A stretch of DNA of 64,000 bases, from NCBI GenBank assembly GCA_965200615.1, contig OZ241377.1:2294001-2358000 (forward strand). The letters run 5' to 3'. Source of the DNA: Bin5 sp965200615 (GTDB taxonomy: Bacteria; Chloroflexota; Anaerolineae; Caldilineales; Caldilineaceae). A model generated the notes under the pieces. The model was not told the DNA's origin. It did not search any database and worked only from the letters and a program-made list of their open reading frames with translations. Position 1 is the stretch's first letter. Each line of letters starts with the position of its first letter. This document shows, one piece after another, positions 1 to 8,424 of the stretch. The position numbers and the translations under genes were made by a program.

Positions 1-490
1 TGTCCGCCCTGCGCGGCCGTACAGAATAGCCTTAGAGAAAGGGGAAGCGAGGGTTATAGGCTGCCGAGCCATACCCCGGCCTTCGCGCCAACATGCTGTG
101 TACTTACTTTTCTCACTTCACGCCGAATAGAGAGAGTGAGTACAAATTGAGTACGGAAAATGTGGCTCTTTCGCCCTCACTCTGGAGTCGGGGTGTCTAT
201 CTGTCTCAAATGCCGGTTTTGTGTCTCCTTATGACCTATTGTAAGATGTATGGTAATCTTTGACAGTGCCCGACACGTTTGAGTGCCGACCGCCTCGACG
301 GGTCAAACGGCGGGCCGTCAGGGCATTATGTATAACCTCTGTTCATGTACGACCAGAGTGCAACTTTCGGCATTGTCTTTCCGAACTGATCGTGATATAA
401 CAGTGCCAACAGTGATCGGCTGACGCGCCCGCGGCGCGCCGTAGGCTTCTATCTGCATTTTGTTGCTACGCACCCAAAAGGAGGCGGCTC
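1..490. other. Non-coding leader region
   Basis: I see no credible coding frame here. The only recognisable signal is a possible sigma70-type promoter at 373-401 serving the lipoprotein gene that starts at 491. A TTGACA at 260-265 has no matching -10 box at the right distance. The end of an upstream gene may lie in the first bases but cannot be identified. Confidence 0.5.
373..401 (+). promoter_or_regulatory. Candidate sigma70 promoter for the 491 gene
   Basis: TTGTCT (373-378) and TATAAC (396-401) are separated by 17 nt, which is the ideal spacing. Transcription would start near 407 and give a leader of about 85 nt. This is sequence match only. Confidence 0.4.
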
Positions 491-2971
491 GTGCCGGCCT
501 TACTCCGCAAATTTATTATTGTCCTGGTCTTTATTCTGGCACTGGGCGCCTGCAATGGCGGCGGTGACGGCGGCTCCACCTGGCTGAATCTCCCGTCCGT
601 TCCAATCAGAGTTGACGGCAACGGCTATGGCACTGCGCTTGGCTTCCCGACAGGCCCGATTCTTCAGCAACCGATGTTGGACCAGTTCGCCGCTGCCGGT
701 GTCGATGTTCTGGAAGTCCGGATCGGCTACCACGGTGTCTTTCTCCACGCAGACGGAGAGCCTCTCCCCTACCTTAAATGGAGTGATGAATCGGCCGACC
801 TTGTGGGGCGCGTTCTGGCCAATGTTCCCGGCGCCGCACAGGGGGCTGACGCTCTGACCTGGTTGCGGCGGGTTGGCTTGGGCGCAATTATCATACTGCC
901 CACGGCCGGTCAGGACATTCCCCGCTGGCAGGGCGAAGAGCTGGTTACTGCAGAGACCGCAGCGGAGACGACGATAGGGCCGCTTCAGTTTGCCAGTCTG
1001 GCCTTCGACGCCAACGGCCAGGCGTCGTTCGAAGGTATCCCTTTGGCGGAAATCGAGCAGGCTCTGGGGGCATCGCTCGGCGTGGAACTTCCGCCGATGG
1101 CTTTGCAGATCTTGACGGCGCTGGGCGTGCAGCAGTTCTCTCTCGCCACGCAGCCGAACGGCATCGATCTTGCGCTTGACGGCACGGCGCTGCCCGGTCT
1201 CGCTTACGATACCGAGCGCCTGAACAACCTCATGCCGATCGTCAGGGCCTTCGTCGACGAGTCGATGGGCGGCATGATCGGCGAGGTCATTCCCAAGCTG
1301 CCCGGCACAGACCTGGACGTGATCGTCTCCTTTACCGGCGAACCCACTGCGGAAACGCAGTTGCCAACGATTCCGGTCAGTGTCGGCGGCGACGGCTCGT
1401 TGGGCGCGTGGGGCATTCCACTGGGAACGGGCTTCCTCCTGCCGTCGAATCTGCTTGACATTCTTGCCGCTACGAACGCGCAAAGGCTGGATCTGAGCAT
1501 TCGGGCCGACGGCCTGTACCTGGCGCTCAATCAGGAGCCTCTGCCTTCCATTCTGTGGACGGATACGTCGTTGGACACGATCGGTGGTATTGCCGTTGAC
1601 CTCCTGGGCGTTTCGCCCGGCATGGTGGATGCCGGCCTCACGGTCCTGCGCAGTCTGCTCGCCAAGACGAACATCGGCCTCTCTCTGGACCTGCCTGGTG
1701 CGGATGCTGCGGCATTCAGCGCTGATTTCGACGTTTCGGCCCCCAACTTCGCGGCGGCGCCGGAAGGGATGGAACCGGCGTTGCAGATCGGCGCGGCCAT
1801 CGATAGGGATGGATTTGTTCAGTCGGCACTGGGGCTCTCACTCGCCGATCTCGCCGGCCTGCTGCCTCCGGTCAGTCTGCCGCCGTTGGTAATGAATATC
1901 GTCGGCGGCGTTGGATCGGACTCACTTCAGTTGACGACTTCCGCCGGCGGTATTGACCTGGTGGGGGATGCCGGCAGCCTGCTGACTCTGCAGTACGACG
2001 AAGCGGCTCTCAACCGTCTCCTCGTCGTGGTATCCTCGCTGTCGGACACCATCCCATTCATTGGCACGATAAACGAGTATCTGTCCCACCTCCCTCCCGT
2101 CCTCTCATCCGGCCTGGATGTGCAGCTTGCCCTGGCCGGGCAGGAGGCGCCCGAGACGAAACTGGACTCACTTCCCGTCGAAGTCAAGGTGGATGGCTCG
2201 CTCGCCTTGATGGGTATTCCCTTGGGAAGCCAGTCGATTCTGCAGCCGCGTTTCATTACCGACATGCAGGCTCTGGGCATCCAGAGGCTGGACCTCAACA
2301 TCATCGACGCCAGCCTCTATCTGGCCTCGAACGGTAGCCATCTGCCTGTCATTTCGTGGACGGATCAGTCGATGGCGACACTTCAGCGGGTCGTGTCTGA
2401 ACTGCTCCCCGTCCCGCCTGGCATGCTCGACGTAGGAATTGGATTCCTTCAGAAGACGGATATCGGCGTCGCCCTCTCGATTCCCGCGGCAGATGGGGCT
2501 GCGGCAGTTGACGTGCCGCCCGCGTTCGACGTAACCGCAGTGCGCATGGAACCGCCCGATATCGATGCCGAGTACCGGCCGGTGCTTGCGCTCGGGCTCA
2601 GGCTGGACGGTTCGGAGATTACCTCTGTCGGCGGCATGCCCGCAAGCAAGTTCCAGGAGAACGGCCTGAATCTGCCTTCGCTGCCTGCGAACATCGCCTC
2701 TATTCTCTACGACGGCCTGCAGGTCTCCGAGTTGGAGCTGACCTCATCGGCCAATCAGTTGAATGTCGTGGCCGACGAGGAAGTCCTTCTCACCGTTCAC
2801 TATGATTCGCCTTCGATTCTTCGTACGCTGGACCTGGCGGCGCCTTTCCTTCCCGAAAACATTGCCAATATCCTGGCGGATCCGACCATTTCGGCACTGT
2901 TCGCAGAGGAGTTTCTGCCTCTGATCGTGGGCGCCCAACTGGACGTAACTGCAGAACTGAATCAGGAGTAG
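491..2971 (+). CDS. Lipoprotein with three tandem two-module repeats
   Basis: Predicted exported lipoprotein of 826 aa starting at GTG 491, chosen because AAAAGGAGG lies just upstream. Residues 1-21 form a signal peptide ending in a lipobox (LGAC, Cys21), followed by a Gly-rich linker. The rest is three tandem copies of a two-part unit: module A (about 33-140, 293-403, 560-665) holds the pattern I/V-x-V-D/G-G ... L-P-x-L/I-x-W-T/S-D; module B (about 165-284, 430-550, 700-826) holds L-P-P ... I-D-L/V ... L-x-Y-D. Most of the protein alternates short hydrophobic strands with Gly/Asp turns, suggesting a beta-rich fold. I recognise no family. Cell-surface binding or lipid binding is conceivable, but the function is unknown. 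A terminator follows, so it is probably monocistronic. Confidence 0.8.
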   Translation: MPALLRKFIIVLVFILALGACNGGGDGGSTWLNLPSVPIRVDGNGYGTALGFPTGPILQQPMLDQFAAAGVDVLEVRIGYHGVFLHADGEPLPYLKWSDESADLVGRVLANVPGAAQGADALTWLRRVGLGAIIILPTAGQDIPRWQGEELVTAETAAETTIGPLQFASLAFDANGQASFEGIPLAEIEQALGASLGVELPPMALQILTALGVQQFSLATQPNGIDLALDGTALPGLAYDTERLNNLMPIVRAFVDESMGGMIGEVIPKLPGTDLDVIVSFTGEPTAETQLPTIPVSVGGDGSLGAWGIPLGTGFLLPSNLLDILAATNAQRLDLSIRADGLYLALNQEPLPSILWTDTSLDTIGGIAVDLLGVSPGMVDAGLTVLRSLLAKTNIGLSLDLPGADAAAFSADFDVSAPNFAAAPEGMEPALQIGAAIDRDGFVQSALGLSLADLAGLLPPVSLPPLVMNIVGGVGSDSLQLTTSAGGIDLVGDAGSLLTLQYDEAALNRLLVVVSSLSDTIPFIGTINEYLSHLPPVLSSGLDVQLALAGQEAPETKLDSLPVEVKVDGSLALMGIPLGSQSILQPRFITDMQALGIQRLDLNIIDASLYLASNGSHLPVISWTDQSMATLQRVVSELLPVPPGMLDVGIGFLQKTDIGVALSIPAADGAAAVDVPPAFDVTAVRMEPPDIDAEYRPVLALGLRLDGSEITSVGGMPASKFQENGLNLPSLPANIASILYDGLQVSELELTSSANQLNVVADEEVLLTVHYDSPSILRTLDLAAPFLPENIANILADPTISALFAEEFLPLIVGAQLDVTAELNQE

Positions 2972-3006
2972 TTTTCCTGCCAGCAGTTGAATTGCTTTTG
3001 AATACG

Positions 3007-3043
3007 GGCGAAAGCGGAGAATCTTACGCTTTCGCCTTTTTTT
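3007..3043 (+). terminator. Rho-independent terminator
   Basis: Perfect 10-bp stem GGCGAAAGCG (3007-3016) / CGCTTTCGCC (3027-3036) with a 10-nt loop, followed by seven T residues. It lies 35 bp after the lipoprotein stop codon and before the next gene. Confidence 0.9.
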
Positions 3044-3070
3044 GCACCTACCATTTCGGAGATCCTCACA

Positions 3071-3616
3071 ATGCCTAATGGAGGCTCAGACTGCTGTGGG
3101 ACCTGCTGGTTCAACCGCAGGAACCGGGGAGAAAAGGGTTACAACAGGGCTCGCGACACGGATGTGGAACCCTACTGCGAGATCAGAGATGTCTTGATTG
3201 AGAACCCCTTTTGGACTTACTGCGCCAACCATCCGCATCGAAGGCCCCAGCGCGATCCGATTCCGATCGGACCGATAACCAGGTATGCTGGCGATGGTTG
3301 GAGCAACGATCGCGAAGTATGGATTCCGTCTCCTGACACCGAGGAGATTCGTCAGCATCTATTGGAACTGCTGCAGAATCTCTTTGAGCGTATTTCGGAA
3401 AGCCGCTATCCAATAGGTCCCGACCTGGGAGTTGTGGTCGTGCAACAGCTGGGCGAATTCAAAGAGAAAAGAGCAGAGAGGCACATTCGATGGATAAGCG
3501 AGAACCTTCCGCGTCCTTGGGCGGACGTAGCCCGTGATGCGCTGAGATCGATAGAAGAAAGGAATTCAGACGCTTCAAAGCCTCTCATCCAAAACGGAAG
3601 CAGCCCCAAGAGATAG
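3071..3616 (+). CDS. Cys-rich hypothetical protein
   Basis: Protein of 181 aa of unknown function. The N-terminal third carries Cys8, Cys9, Cys12, Cys36, Cys51 and His54 (pattern CCxxC ... C ... CxxH), which looks like a small metal-binding knuckle. The remainder, from about residue 85, is predicted helical and charged, and the C-terminal tail (about 160-181) is hydrophilic. There is no signal peptide, so it is probably cytoplasmic. A weak GGAG lies upstream of ATG 3071. It sits alone between a terminator and a non-coding gap, so context gives no role. I have an impression of similar short Cys-rich proteins in environmental bacteria but cannot name a family. Confidence 0.65.
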   Translation: MPNGGSDCCGTCWFNRRNRGEKGYNRARDTDVEPYCEIRDVLIENPFWTYCANHPHRRPQRDPIPIGPITRYAGDGWSNDREVWIPSPDTEEIRQHLLELLQNLFERISESRYPIGPDLGVVVVQQLGEFKEKRAERHIRWISENLPRPWADVARDALRSIEERNSDASKPLIQNGSSPKR

Positions 3617-4055
3617 CATAAGGCTGCGAATTGCAGCCGCTTCCCCACAACGCCCGAGTTATCTTCCCGCGGCGTGTAACATGTATAGTAAAGCTCCCTT
3701 CTTCAAAAAGTGCTTGCCAACTTGCCTTCGCATAGTGTGGCGAAGAGAGCACTCCGCGGCGGCGCGCCTTTTACCAATGGATGCGTCGTTTCGACCGATA
3801 CTGTCAAGAAAATGTGATTGACCGGACAGGCTACGTGTGGTAGATTCTGGCAAAACTTGATAGGAACTAAAGTGGGCGGTCGCAACAGCCTTATCTCCTG
3901 CAGTTACCTGTCAGTTGCCGGAGCGCAATCGCAGCAACAGCCCGAGCATTGGCCCTGCAGAGCCTGTGCAGTGAAGCGGCAAGACGCAGTTCTGTCTTTA
4001 TGAGCTTTTTGAAACAGGATTTACGTCGAACGACATAATCACATGTGAGGTACTG
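3617..4055. other. Intergenic region, no gene seen
   Basis: About 440 bp without a convincing gene. It holds a short palindrome GGCTGC-gaatt-GCAGCC at 3622-3638 just after the Cys-rich gene (a weak terminator at best, as no T-run follows) and the candidate promoter at 3818-3846. A long minus-strand open frame (3891-5180) crosses the right part but is a shadow of the dehydrogenase genes. Confidence 0.5.
3818..3846 (+). promoter_or_regulatory. Candidate promoter of the catabolic cluster
   Basis: TTGACC (3818-3823), 17-nt spacer, TAGATT (3841-3846). It would start a leader of about 200 nt before the SDR gene. A second, poorer pair (TTGAAA 4009-4014, CATAAT 4034-4039, 19-nt spacer) lies closer to the start codon. 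Confidence 0.35.
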
Positions 4056-4859
4056 ATGACAGATCGTGTCAAAGGAAAGGTTGCGCTCGTTACTGGGGCC
4101 GGTTCTGTGGGGCCCGGCTGGGGAAACGGGAAAGCCGCGGCGGTTCTTTATGCCCGCGAAGGGGCGAGCGTCTTTCTCGTCGATTACAACCTGGAGGCCG
4201 CCAACGAGACCAAGGCCGTCATCGAGCAGGAAGGAGGAGAGTGCTCCGTCTTTCAGGCAGATGTAACGGATTCTCAGGCTGTGGAGCAGATGGCCGAGGC
4301 CTGCGTCGAGACCTACGGCAGGATCGACATCCTGCACAACAACGTCGGGATTATCGAGGTGGGCGGCCCGGTCGAGATCCGCGAGGAAAACTGGGACCGG
4401 CTGCTGGCTGTCAATGTGAAAGGGATGTTCCTGACCTGCAAATTTTGTATTCCGCATATGGAGAAGCAGGGGGGCGGGGCTATTGTCAACATTTCGTCCA
4501 TCGCCGGCATTCGCTACACCGGCTATCCGAGCGTCTCCTATAATGCATCCAAGGGGGCCATCAATCAGTTGACGCAGAACATCGCCATGCAGTATGCGCA
4601 AAAGGGCATACGGGCGAACTGTGTTCTGCCGGGTCTGATGAACACGCCCTTCATCACCCAAGGGCTCCAGGACGCCTATTCGGACGAGGGCGTCGAAGAG
4701 ATGATCAGGCAGAGGGACAACCTGTGCCCAATGAAAAAGATGGGGAATGCCTGGGATGTCGCCTATGCTGCCCTGTTCCTGGCATCCGACGAGGCCAAAT
4801 ATATCACCGGCGTCAATCTGCTCGTTGACGGTGGCCTGACCTGTGGATTTGCGCCCTAA
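4056..4859 (+). CDS. SDR-family NAD(P)-dependent oxidoreductase
   Basis: Classical short-chain dehydrogenase/reductase of 267 aa, the usual length. The Rossmann cofactor motif begins at TGAG (13-16) and is unusual in having an extended glycine stretch (TGAGSVGPGWGNG). Asn-Asn-Val-Gly follows near residue 95, the catalytic serine is in NISS (145-148), and Tyr162/Lys166 form YxxxK. The C-terminal GVNLLVDGG motif is intact. It oxidises or reduces a hydroxyl/keto group; the substrate is not evident. It is the first gene of a + strand cluster and ends 6 bp before an MDR dehydrogenase, suggesting that the two act on the same substrate. Confidence 0.9.
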   Translation: MTDRVKGKVALVTGAGSVGPGWGNGKAAAVLYAREGASVFLVDYNLEAANETKAVIEQEGGECSVFQADVTDSQAVEQMAEACVETYGRIDILHNNVGIIEVGGPVEIREENWDRLLAVNVKGMFLTCKFCIPHMEKQGGGAIVNISSIAGIRYTGYPSVSYNASKGAINQLTQNIAMQYAQKGIRANCVLPGLMNTPFITQGLQDAYSDEGVEEMIRQRDNLCPMKKMGNAWDVAYAALFLASDEAKYITGVNLLVDGGLTCGFAP

Positions 4860-4865
4860 CCGCCT

Positions 4866-5966
4866 ATGCCGAAGGAAGTTCTGTTCGTCGGTCCCAGACA
4901 GGTAGAAATTGGCGAATATGTCGACCCGCCCGTTGGTCCTAGGGACGTGAAGGTCGCCAATCTCTACTCCGGCATCAGCCACGGCACCGAGCGTTCCCAT
5001 TTTCGCGGCGAAGCCGTCTGGCATGGTCGCAGCGTGGAAACGGACGGCTTCGTAACAGAGGGGCGTTCCATGAATCACCCCTTCACCTACGGTTACGAGG
5101 ATGTCGCCCGCGTGGTGGAGGTCGGGTCGGAGGTGAATGAGCTGGCGGTCGGCGACGTCGTGATGGGCTCGGCGCACCATCGCGAAACCAGAAACTTCAA
5201 CCTGGACCAGGCGAAGGTCGGGGCGACCACTCGCGGTGTAGGCGTTAGCGTTTTTCCCTACGCGCTGCCGCCCGACGATGACCTCGAAAAGTACGTCTTC
5301 ATTAGTCTGGGCACTGTCGCGTTGGACGCCCTCCTCGTCGGGCCGGTGCGGCTGGGCGAGAGCGCCGTGGTTGTCGGTCAGGGCGTAGTCGGTCTGCTGA
5401 CCATGCAGCTCTGCAAACTCTCAGGCGCCGATCCCGTCATCGCGATCGACCTGCTCGATGAACGGCTCGCAACGGCAAAACGGCTTGGCGCCGATTACGC
5501 CCTCAACCCCAGCCACGGCGATGTAGGACGTGAGGTGAAAAGCATCCTCGGCGGTCCGGGCGCCGACATCTGTTTCGAGTGCTCCGGCCGGGCCGGCAGC
5601 ATCGGTCTGGCCATGCACTGCGGCACGCCTTTCCCCAAGGTCGTTGCCGTGGGAATGTACGACGGCCCTGCCGACGATCTCTATCTCGGCGAAGAGTTCT
5701 GTCGCAGCGCCGGGCAGCTCCTCCACTCTCGCAGCGGCGGTTATCGTCTACCGCCCGAGAATCCCGATAGCGGACTTTACCATCGCCGCTGGGACATCAT
5801 CCGCGTGCACAATGTAATCATCAAACTCTTGCACACCGGCAGGCTCGACGTCAGCGGTCTGATCACGCATCGTTTTCCCCTTGAGGACGCCCCACAGGCA
5901 TACCAACTGATCGACGAAGGGGCGGCAGGGATGTTGAAGGTCATCTTTGACCTGACCTCCGATTAA
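4866..5966 (+). CDS. MDR-type dehydrogenase (zinc-binding alcohol dehydrogenase-like)
   Basis: Medium-chain dehydrogenase/reductase of 366 aa. It has a GroES-like N-terminal domain followed by a Rossmann domain with the motif GQGVVGLL. The usual catalytic zinc cysteine near residue 40 is replaced in the ISHGTER segment and the four-Cys structural zinc loop is absent. It therefore belongs to the group annotated zinc-binding dehydrogenase without canonical zinc ligands, as seen in sugar and bi-domain oxidoreductases. It starts 6 bp after the SDR gene. The substrate is unknown; a sugar or polyol derivative is plausible from the neighbours. Confidence 0.85.
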   Translation: MPKEVLFVGPRQVEIGEYVDPPVGPRDVKVANLYSGISHGTERSHFRGEAVWHGRSVETDGFVTEGRSMNHPFTYGYEDVARVVEVGSEVNELAVGDVVMGSAHHRETRNFNLDQAKVGATTRGVGVSVFPYALPPDDDLEKYVFISLGTVALDALLVGPVRLGESAVVVGQGVVGLLTMQLCKLSGADPVIAIDLLDERLATAKRLGADYALNPSHGDVGREVKSILGGPGADICFECSGRAGSIGLAMHCGTPFPKVVAVGMYDGPADDLYLGEEFCRSAGQLLHSRSGGYRLPPENPDSGLYHRRWDIIRVHNVIIKLLHTGRLDVSGLITHRFPLEDAPQAYQLIDEGAAGMLKVIFDLTSD

Positions 5967-6033
5967 TTTTTTCAAGTCGTAGCGCAACGTATATTCACAT
6001 GGGATGCTCTTTCCCGGGGATGGAGGGTCTGAC

Positions 6034-7122
6034 GTGTCGAGCAAAGTACACGCGGCCGTTGTGGTAAGCACGCGGACGATGGAGATCCAGGCCTTCGATC
6101 TCCCGGCCATCAGCGAGGACGACGGCCTCCTGAAAGTCGAGATGTGCGGCGTTTGCGGCAGCGATCCCCGCATCTACAGTTGGACCGAGCCAAAGCGATT
6201 TCCGTTCATCATGGGGCATGAACTCGTCGGGCATATTGAGCAACTCGGGAGCCGGGCCGCGGCGCGCTGGGGGGTCCAGGTCGGCGACAGAGTTATCGTC
6301 GAACACCTTTTCGGCTGTGGGCACTGCCGCTGGTGCCTGCTGGGCGAGTACCGTTTCTGCAAAGAGCATCAGGGCTACGGCGGAACAACGCCGTCCAGCG
6401 TGCCGCCGCACCTGTGGGGGGCATACAGCCAGTACATGTATCTGGCGCCCAACTCGCGCGTACACCGCATTGCCGAGAACGTTCCGGCCGAGGCCGCGGC
6501 GATGACATGCGCTAACATCGGGAACGGCCTGCGTTGGGTGCGCACAAAGGGCGGGGCCGCGATTGGCGATAACGTCGTGGTCATCGGGCCGGGCGGGCAG
6601 GGCTTGGCCGCGATCCTGGCGGCCAGCGAAGCCGGTGCGTCGAAGATCATTGTGCTCGGCCTGAGTCAGGACGAACACCGTTTCGAGCTGTCCAGGCAGT
6701 TCGGCGCGACGCATATCATCAACCTCGACCGCGAGGATCCGGTCGAGGCGGTGCTGGAGCTCACCGACGGCGTGCTGGCCGATCTGGTCGTGGACCTGAC
6801 CGGAGCCACGGCCTCCTTTCCCCTGGCGCTGGACTTGGCGCGGCCGATGGGCGTTGTCGTCGTCGGGTCGAACACAGGTCTGCAAGAGGTCTCCGTCGTT
6901 CCCAGCAAAATCCCGATCAAGGAGCTGCGGGTGCAAGGGGTGAATACGCACGATACGCCTGCCGTGCAGGCTGCGATAAAGATTGTTGAATCGCGACGCT
7001 ATCCCATCGAGAAGATGGTCACGCACCGTTTTTCGCTCGCGGATGCCGAGAAAGCGGTGCGCGCGGCCGGAGGCGAGATCGAGCTGGACGGATTTATCAA
7101 GGGAGTGGTAGTTCCGAACTGA
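6034..7122 (+). CDS. Zinc-dependent alcohol/polyol dehydrogenase
   Basis: Canonical zinc MDR enzyme. I choose GTG 6034 (362 aa) because GGAGGG at 6022-6027 sits 6 nt upstream; the in-frame ATG at 6004 lacks a ribosome site. Catalytic zinc residues are visible as Cys38 (CGVCGSD) and His62-Glu63 (GHE); the structural zinc site is Cys95, Cys98, Cys101, Cys109. The Rossmann motif is GPGGQGLAA. This family (threonine, sorbitol, glucose or L-gulonate-type dehydrogenases) oxidises secondary alcohols with NAD(P)+. The exact substrate is unknown. It is followed 11 bp later by a BKACE enzyme, which acts on beta-keto acids, so a beta-hydroxy acid or amino-alcohol substrate is conceivable. Confidence 0.9.
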   Translation: MSSKVHAAVVVSTRTMEIQAFDLPAISEDDGLLKVEMCGVCGSDPRIYSWTEPKRFPFIMGHELVGHIEQLGSRAAARWGVQVGDRVIVEHLFGCGHCRWCLLGEYRFCKEHQGYGGTTPSSVPPHLWGAYSQYMYLAPNSRVHRIAENVPAEAAAMTCANIGNGLRWVRTKGGAAIGDNVVVIGPGGQGLAAILAASEAGASKIIVLGLSQDEHRFELSRQFGATHIINLDREDPVEAVLELTDGVLADLVVDLTGATASFPLALDLARPMGVVVVGSNTGLQEVSVVPSKIPIKELRVQGVNTHDTPAVQAAIKIVESRRYPIEKMVTHRFSLADAEKAVRAAGGEIELDGFIKGVVVPN

Positions 7123-7133
7123 GGAGCGCCTAC

Positions 7134-8078
7134 ATGGACATCACCTGGGATTACACAAACCAACGCGAGTACATCAGGCGGATCAGCGAGGGCATGCCGC
7201 CCGTGATCATCAGCGCAGTTGTGACGGGTGGGCATCAGAAGAGCGAGAATCCGGCGATGCCGGTTACAGCCGAGGAACAGGCCGATGCTGCGGCTGAGGT
7301 TTTCGCGGCCGGCGCAACCATCATCCATATCCACGCCCGCCAAGCCGAAGACCCGACCCAGGCGTCGCACGAGGCGGACCGCTATCGCGAGATCAACGAT
7401 CTGATGCGCGCCAAGGCGCCGCAGATCCTCGTGGACAATTCGCAAGGGATCGCAGATCTGACGACCGAGGGCAGCGATTTCGTCGGCACGGCACACCACT
7501 ACAAATCTGCGCCGATCGAGGCCGGTCCGGATATCATGGCCTTCAACCCCGGCCCAATGACCTTTCGCGGCGCCGCAGCCTACACGGGCGGCGGTAGCGG
7601 GCCCAGCAAGGTTACTCTCGCCACTTTTGACGACTCGGAACGCACCGCACACCGTTTGCGAGAACGCGGCATCAAACCGCAGGTGTTTCTCTACCACCCC
7701 GGTCATCTCGACATCCTGGACTATCTGATCCAGCGCGACGCCCTAGACAAGCCCTACTTCCTGCAGCTGGTCTTTGGGCAGCAGAGCGGTATCAACACCA
7801 GCATGGACAGTTTTCTCTACATGGTGCGCAACCTTCCAGAGGATTCCCTCTTCCAGACCTGCGCGCTGGGTTTGGAAGAAATTCAGGTGAATGTGATGGC
7901 GATGCTGCTGGGGGGCCATGTGCGCACTGGGCTGGAGGACTGTATCCACTACCAGCGCAGTGAACTTGCGCAGAGCAATGCTCAGATGGTGGAGCGGATT
8001 GCGCGCATTGCCAACGACCTGGGACGGGGCGTCGCTACGATAGAAGAGACGCGCCGAATGTTGGGCATCGACAGTTAA
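7134..8078 (+). CDS. Beta-keto acid cleavage enzyme (BKACE, DUF849)
   Basis: Member of the 3-keto-5-aminohexanoate cleavage protein family (314 aa). These zinc TIM-barrel enzymes condense a beta-keto acid with acetyl-CoA to give acetoacetate and a CoA ester. The zinc ligands of the family are present: His65-x-His67 in IHIHAR and the Glu in GHVRTGLED (261-269). The N-terminal strand PVIISAVVTGG matches the family pattern. Start at ATG 7134 has GAGGAG upstream. Substrates of the family range from lysine-fermentation intermediates to dehydrocarnitine; the sarcosine-oxidase-like neighbour makes an N-methylated or amino beta-keto acid an attractive but unproven guess. Confidence 0.9.
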   Translation: MDITWDYTNQREYIRRISEGMPPVIISAVVTGGHQKSENPAMPVTAEEQADAAAEVFAAGATIIHIHARQAEDPTQASHEADRYREINDLMRAKAPQILVDNSQGIADLTTEGSDFVGTAHHYKSAPIEAGPDIMAFNPGPMTFRGAAAYTGGGSGPSKVTLATFDDSERTAHRLRERGIKPQVFLYHPGHLDILDYLIQRDALDKPYFLQLVFGQQSGINTSMDSFLYMVRNLPEDSLFQTCALGLEEIQVNVMAMLLGGHVRTGLEDCIHYQRSELAQSNAQMVERIARIANDLGRGVATIEETRRMLGIDS

Positions 8079-8288
8079 GTAAAGAGAATTCAAGGAAGAG
8101 AAAAGATAGACTCTCGCTCCCTCACCGACCGCACTTCTCCGACACACCACGATAGCCTTGGCTTGGCCGCGTTCGCGCCCGGCGCTCGCGCCAGTCTGCC
8201 GCGGCTAGACGTCCGGAAAATGGCGGCGACGGAGCCTGCTAATCGGGACGCTGGTGAGGAGGCATAGTCAGGCGGTGTCATCTGATCG

Positions 8289-8308
8289 CAAAAAATCAAG
8301 ATTTTTTG
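8289..8308. promoter_or_regulatory. Inverted repeat, possible operator
   Basis: CAAAAAATC (8289-8297), two bases, GATTTTTTG (8300-8308): a perfect 9-bp inverted repeat ending 5 bp before the -35 box of the promoter below. Its position suits a regulator site. As a hairpin followed by little T it is less convincing as a terminator of the BKACE transcript. Confidence 0.45.
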
Positions 8309-8313
8309 GCAAC

Positions 8314-8342
8314 TTGAACATCAGCATTCTTCGGCATATAAT
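8314..8342 (+). promoter_or_regulatory. Sigma70-type promoter of the oxidase operon
   Basis: TTGAAC (8314-8319), 17-nt spacer, perfect TATAAT (8337-8342). Transcription would begin near 8349, about 75 nt before the oxidase ATG. Confidence 0.65.
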
Positions 8343-8424
8343 CGGGTCAGTCTTCAGATGACAGATCTCTTTCCAGCCCGCTTAGCAGGCATCCTTTTCT
8401 CAACAGTTATCGGCTCAAGAAATC

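Larger units (their letters stand above)
8079..8424. other. Intergenic regulatory region
   Basis: About 345 bp separating the dehydrogenase/BKACE genes from the oxidase gene. No gene is supported here. It contains a strong promoter candidate (8314-8342) and an adjacent inverted repeat (8289-8308), listed separately. The part from 8100 to 8280 is GC-rich with nothing recognisable. Confidence 0.6.

Noticed and set aside
260..265. TTGACA as a promoter element
   Set aside because: No -10-like hexamer occurs 16-18 nt downstream.
3891..5180. 429-codon minus-strand open frame
   Set aside because: It overlaps the SDR and MDR genes in antisense and shows no family motif or ribosome site.
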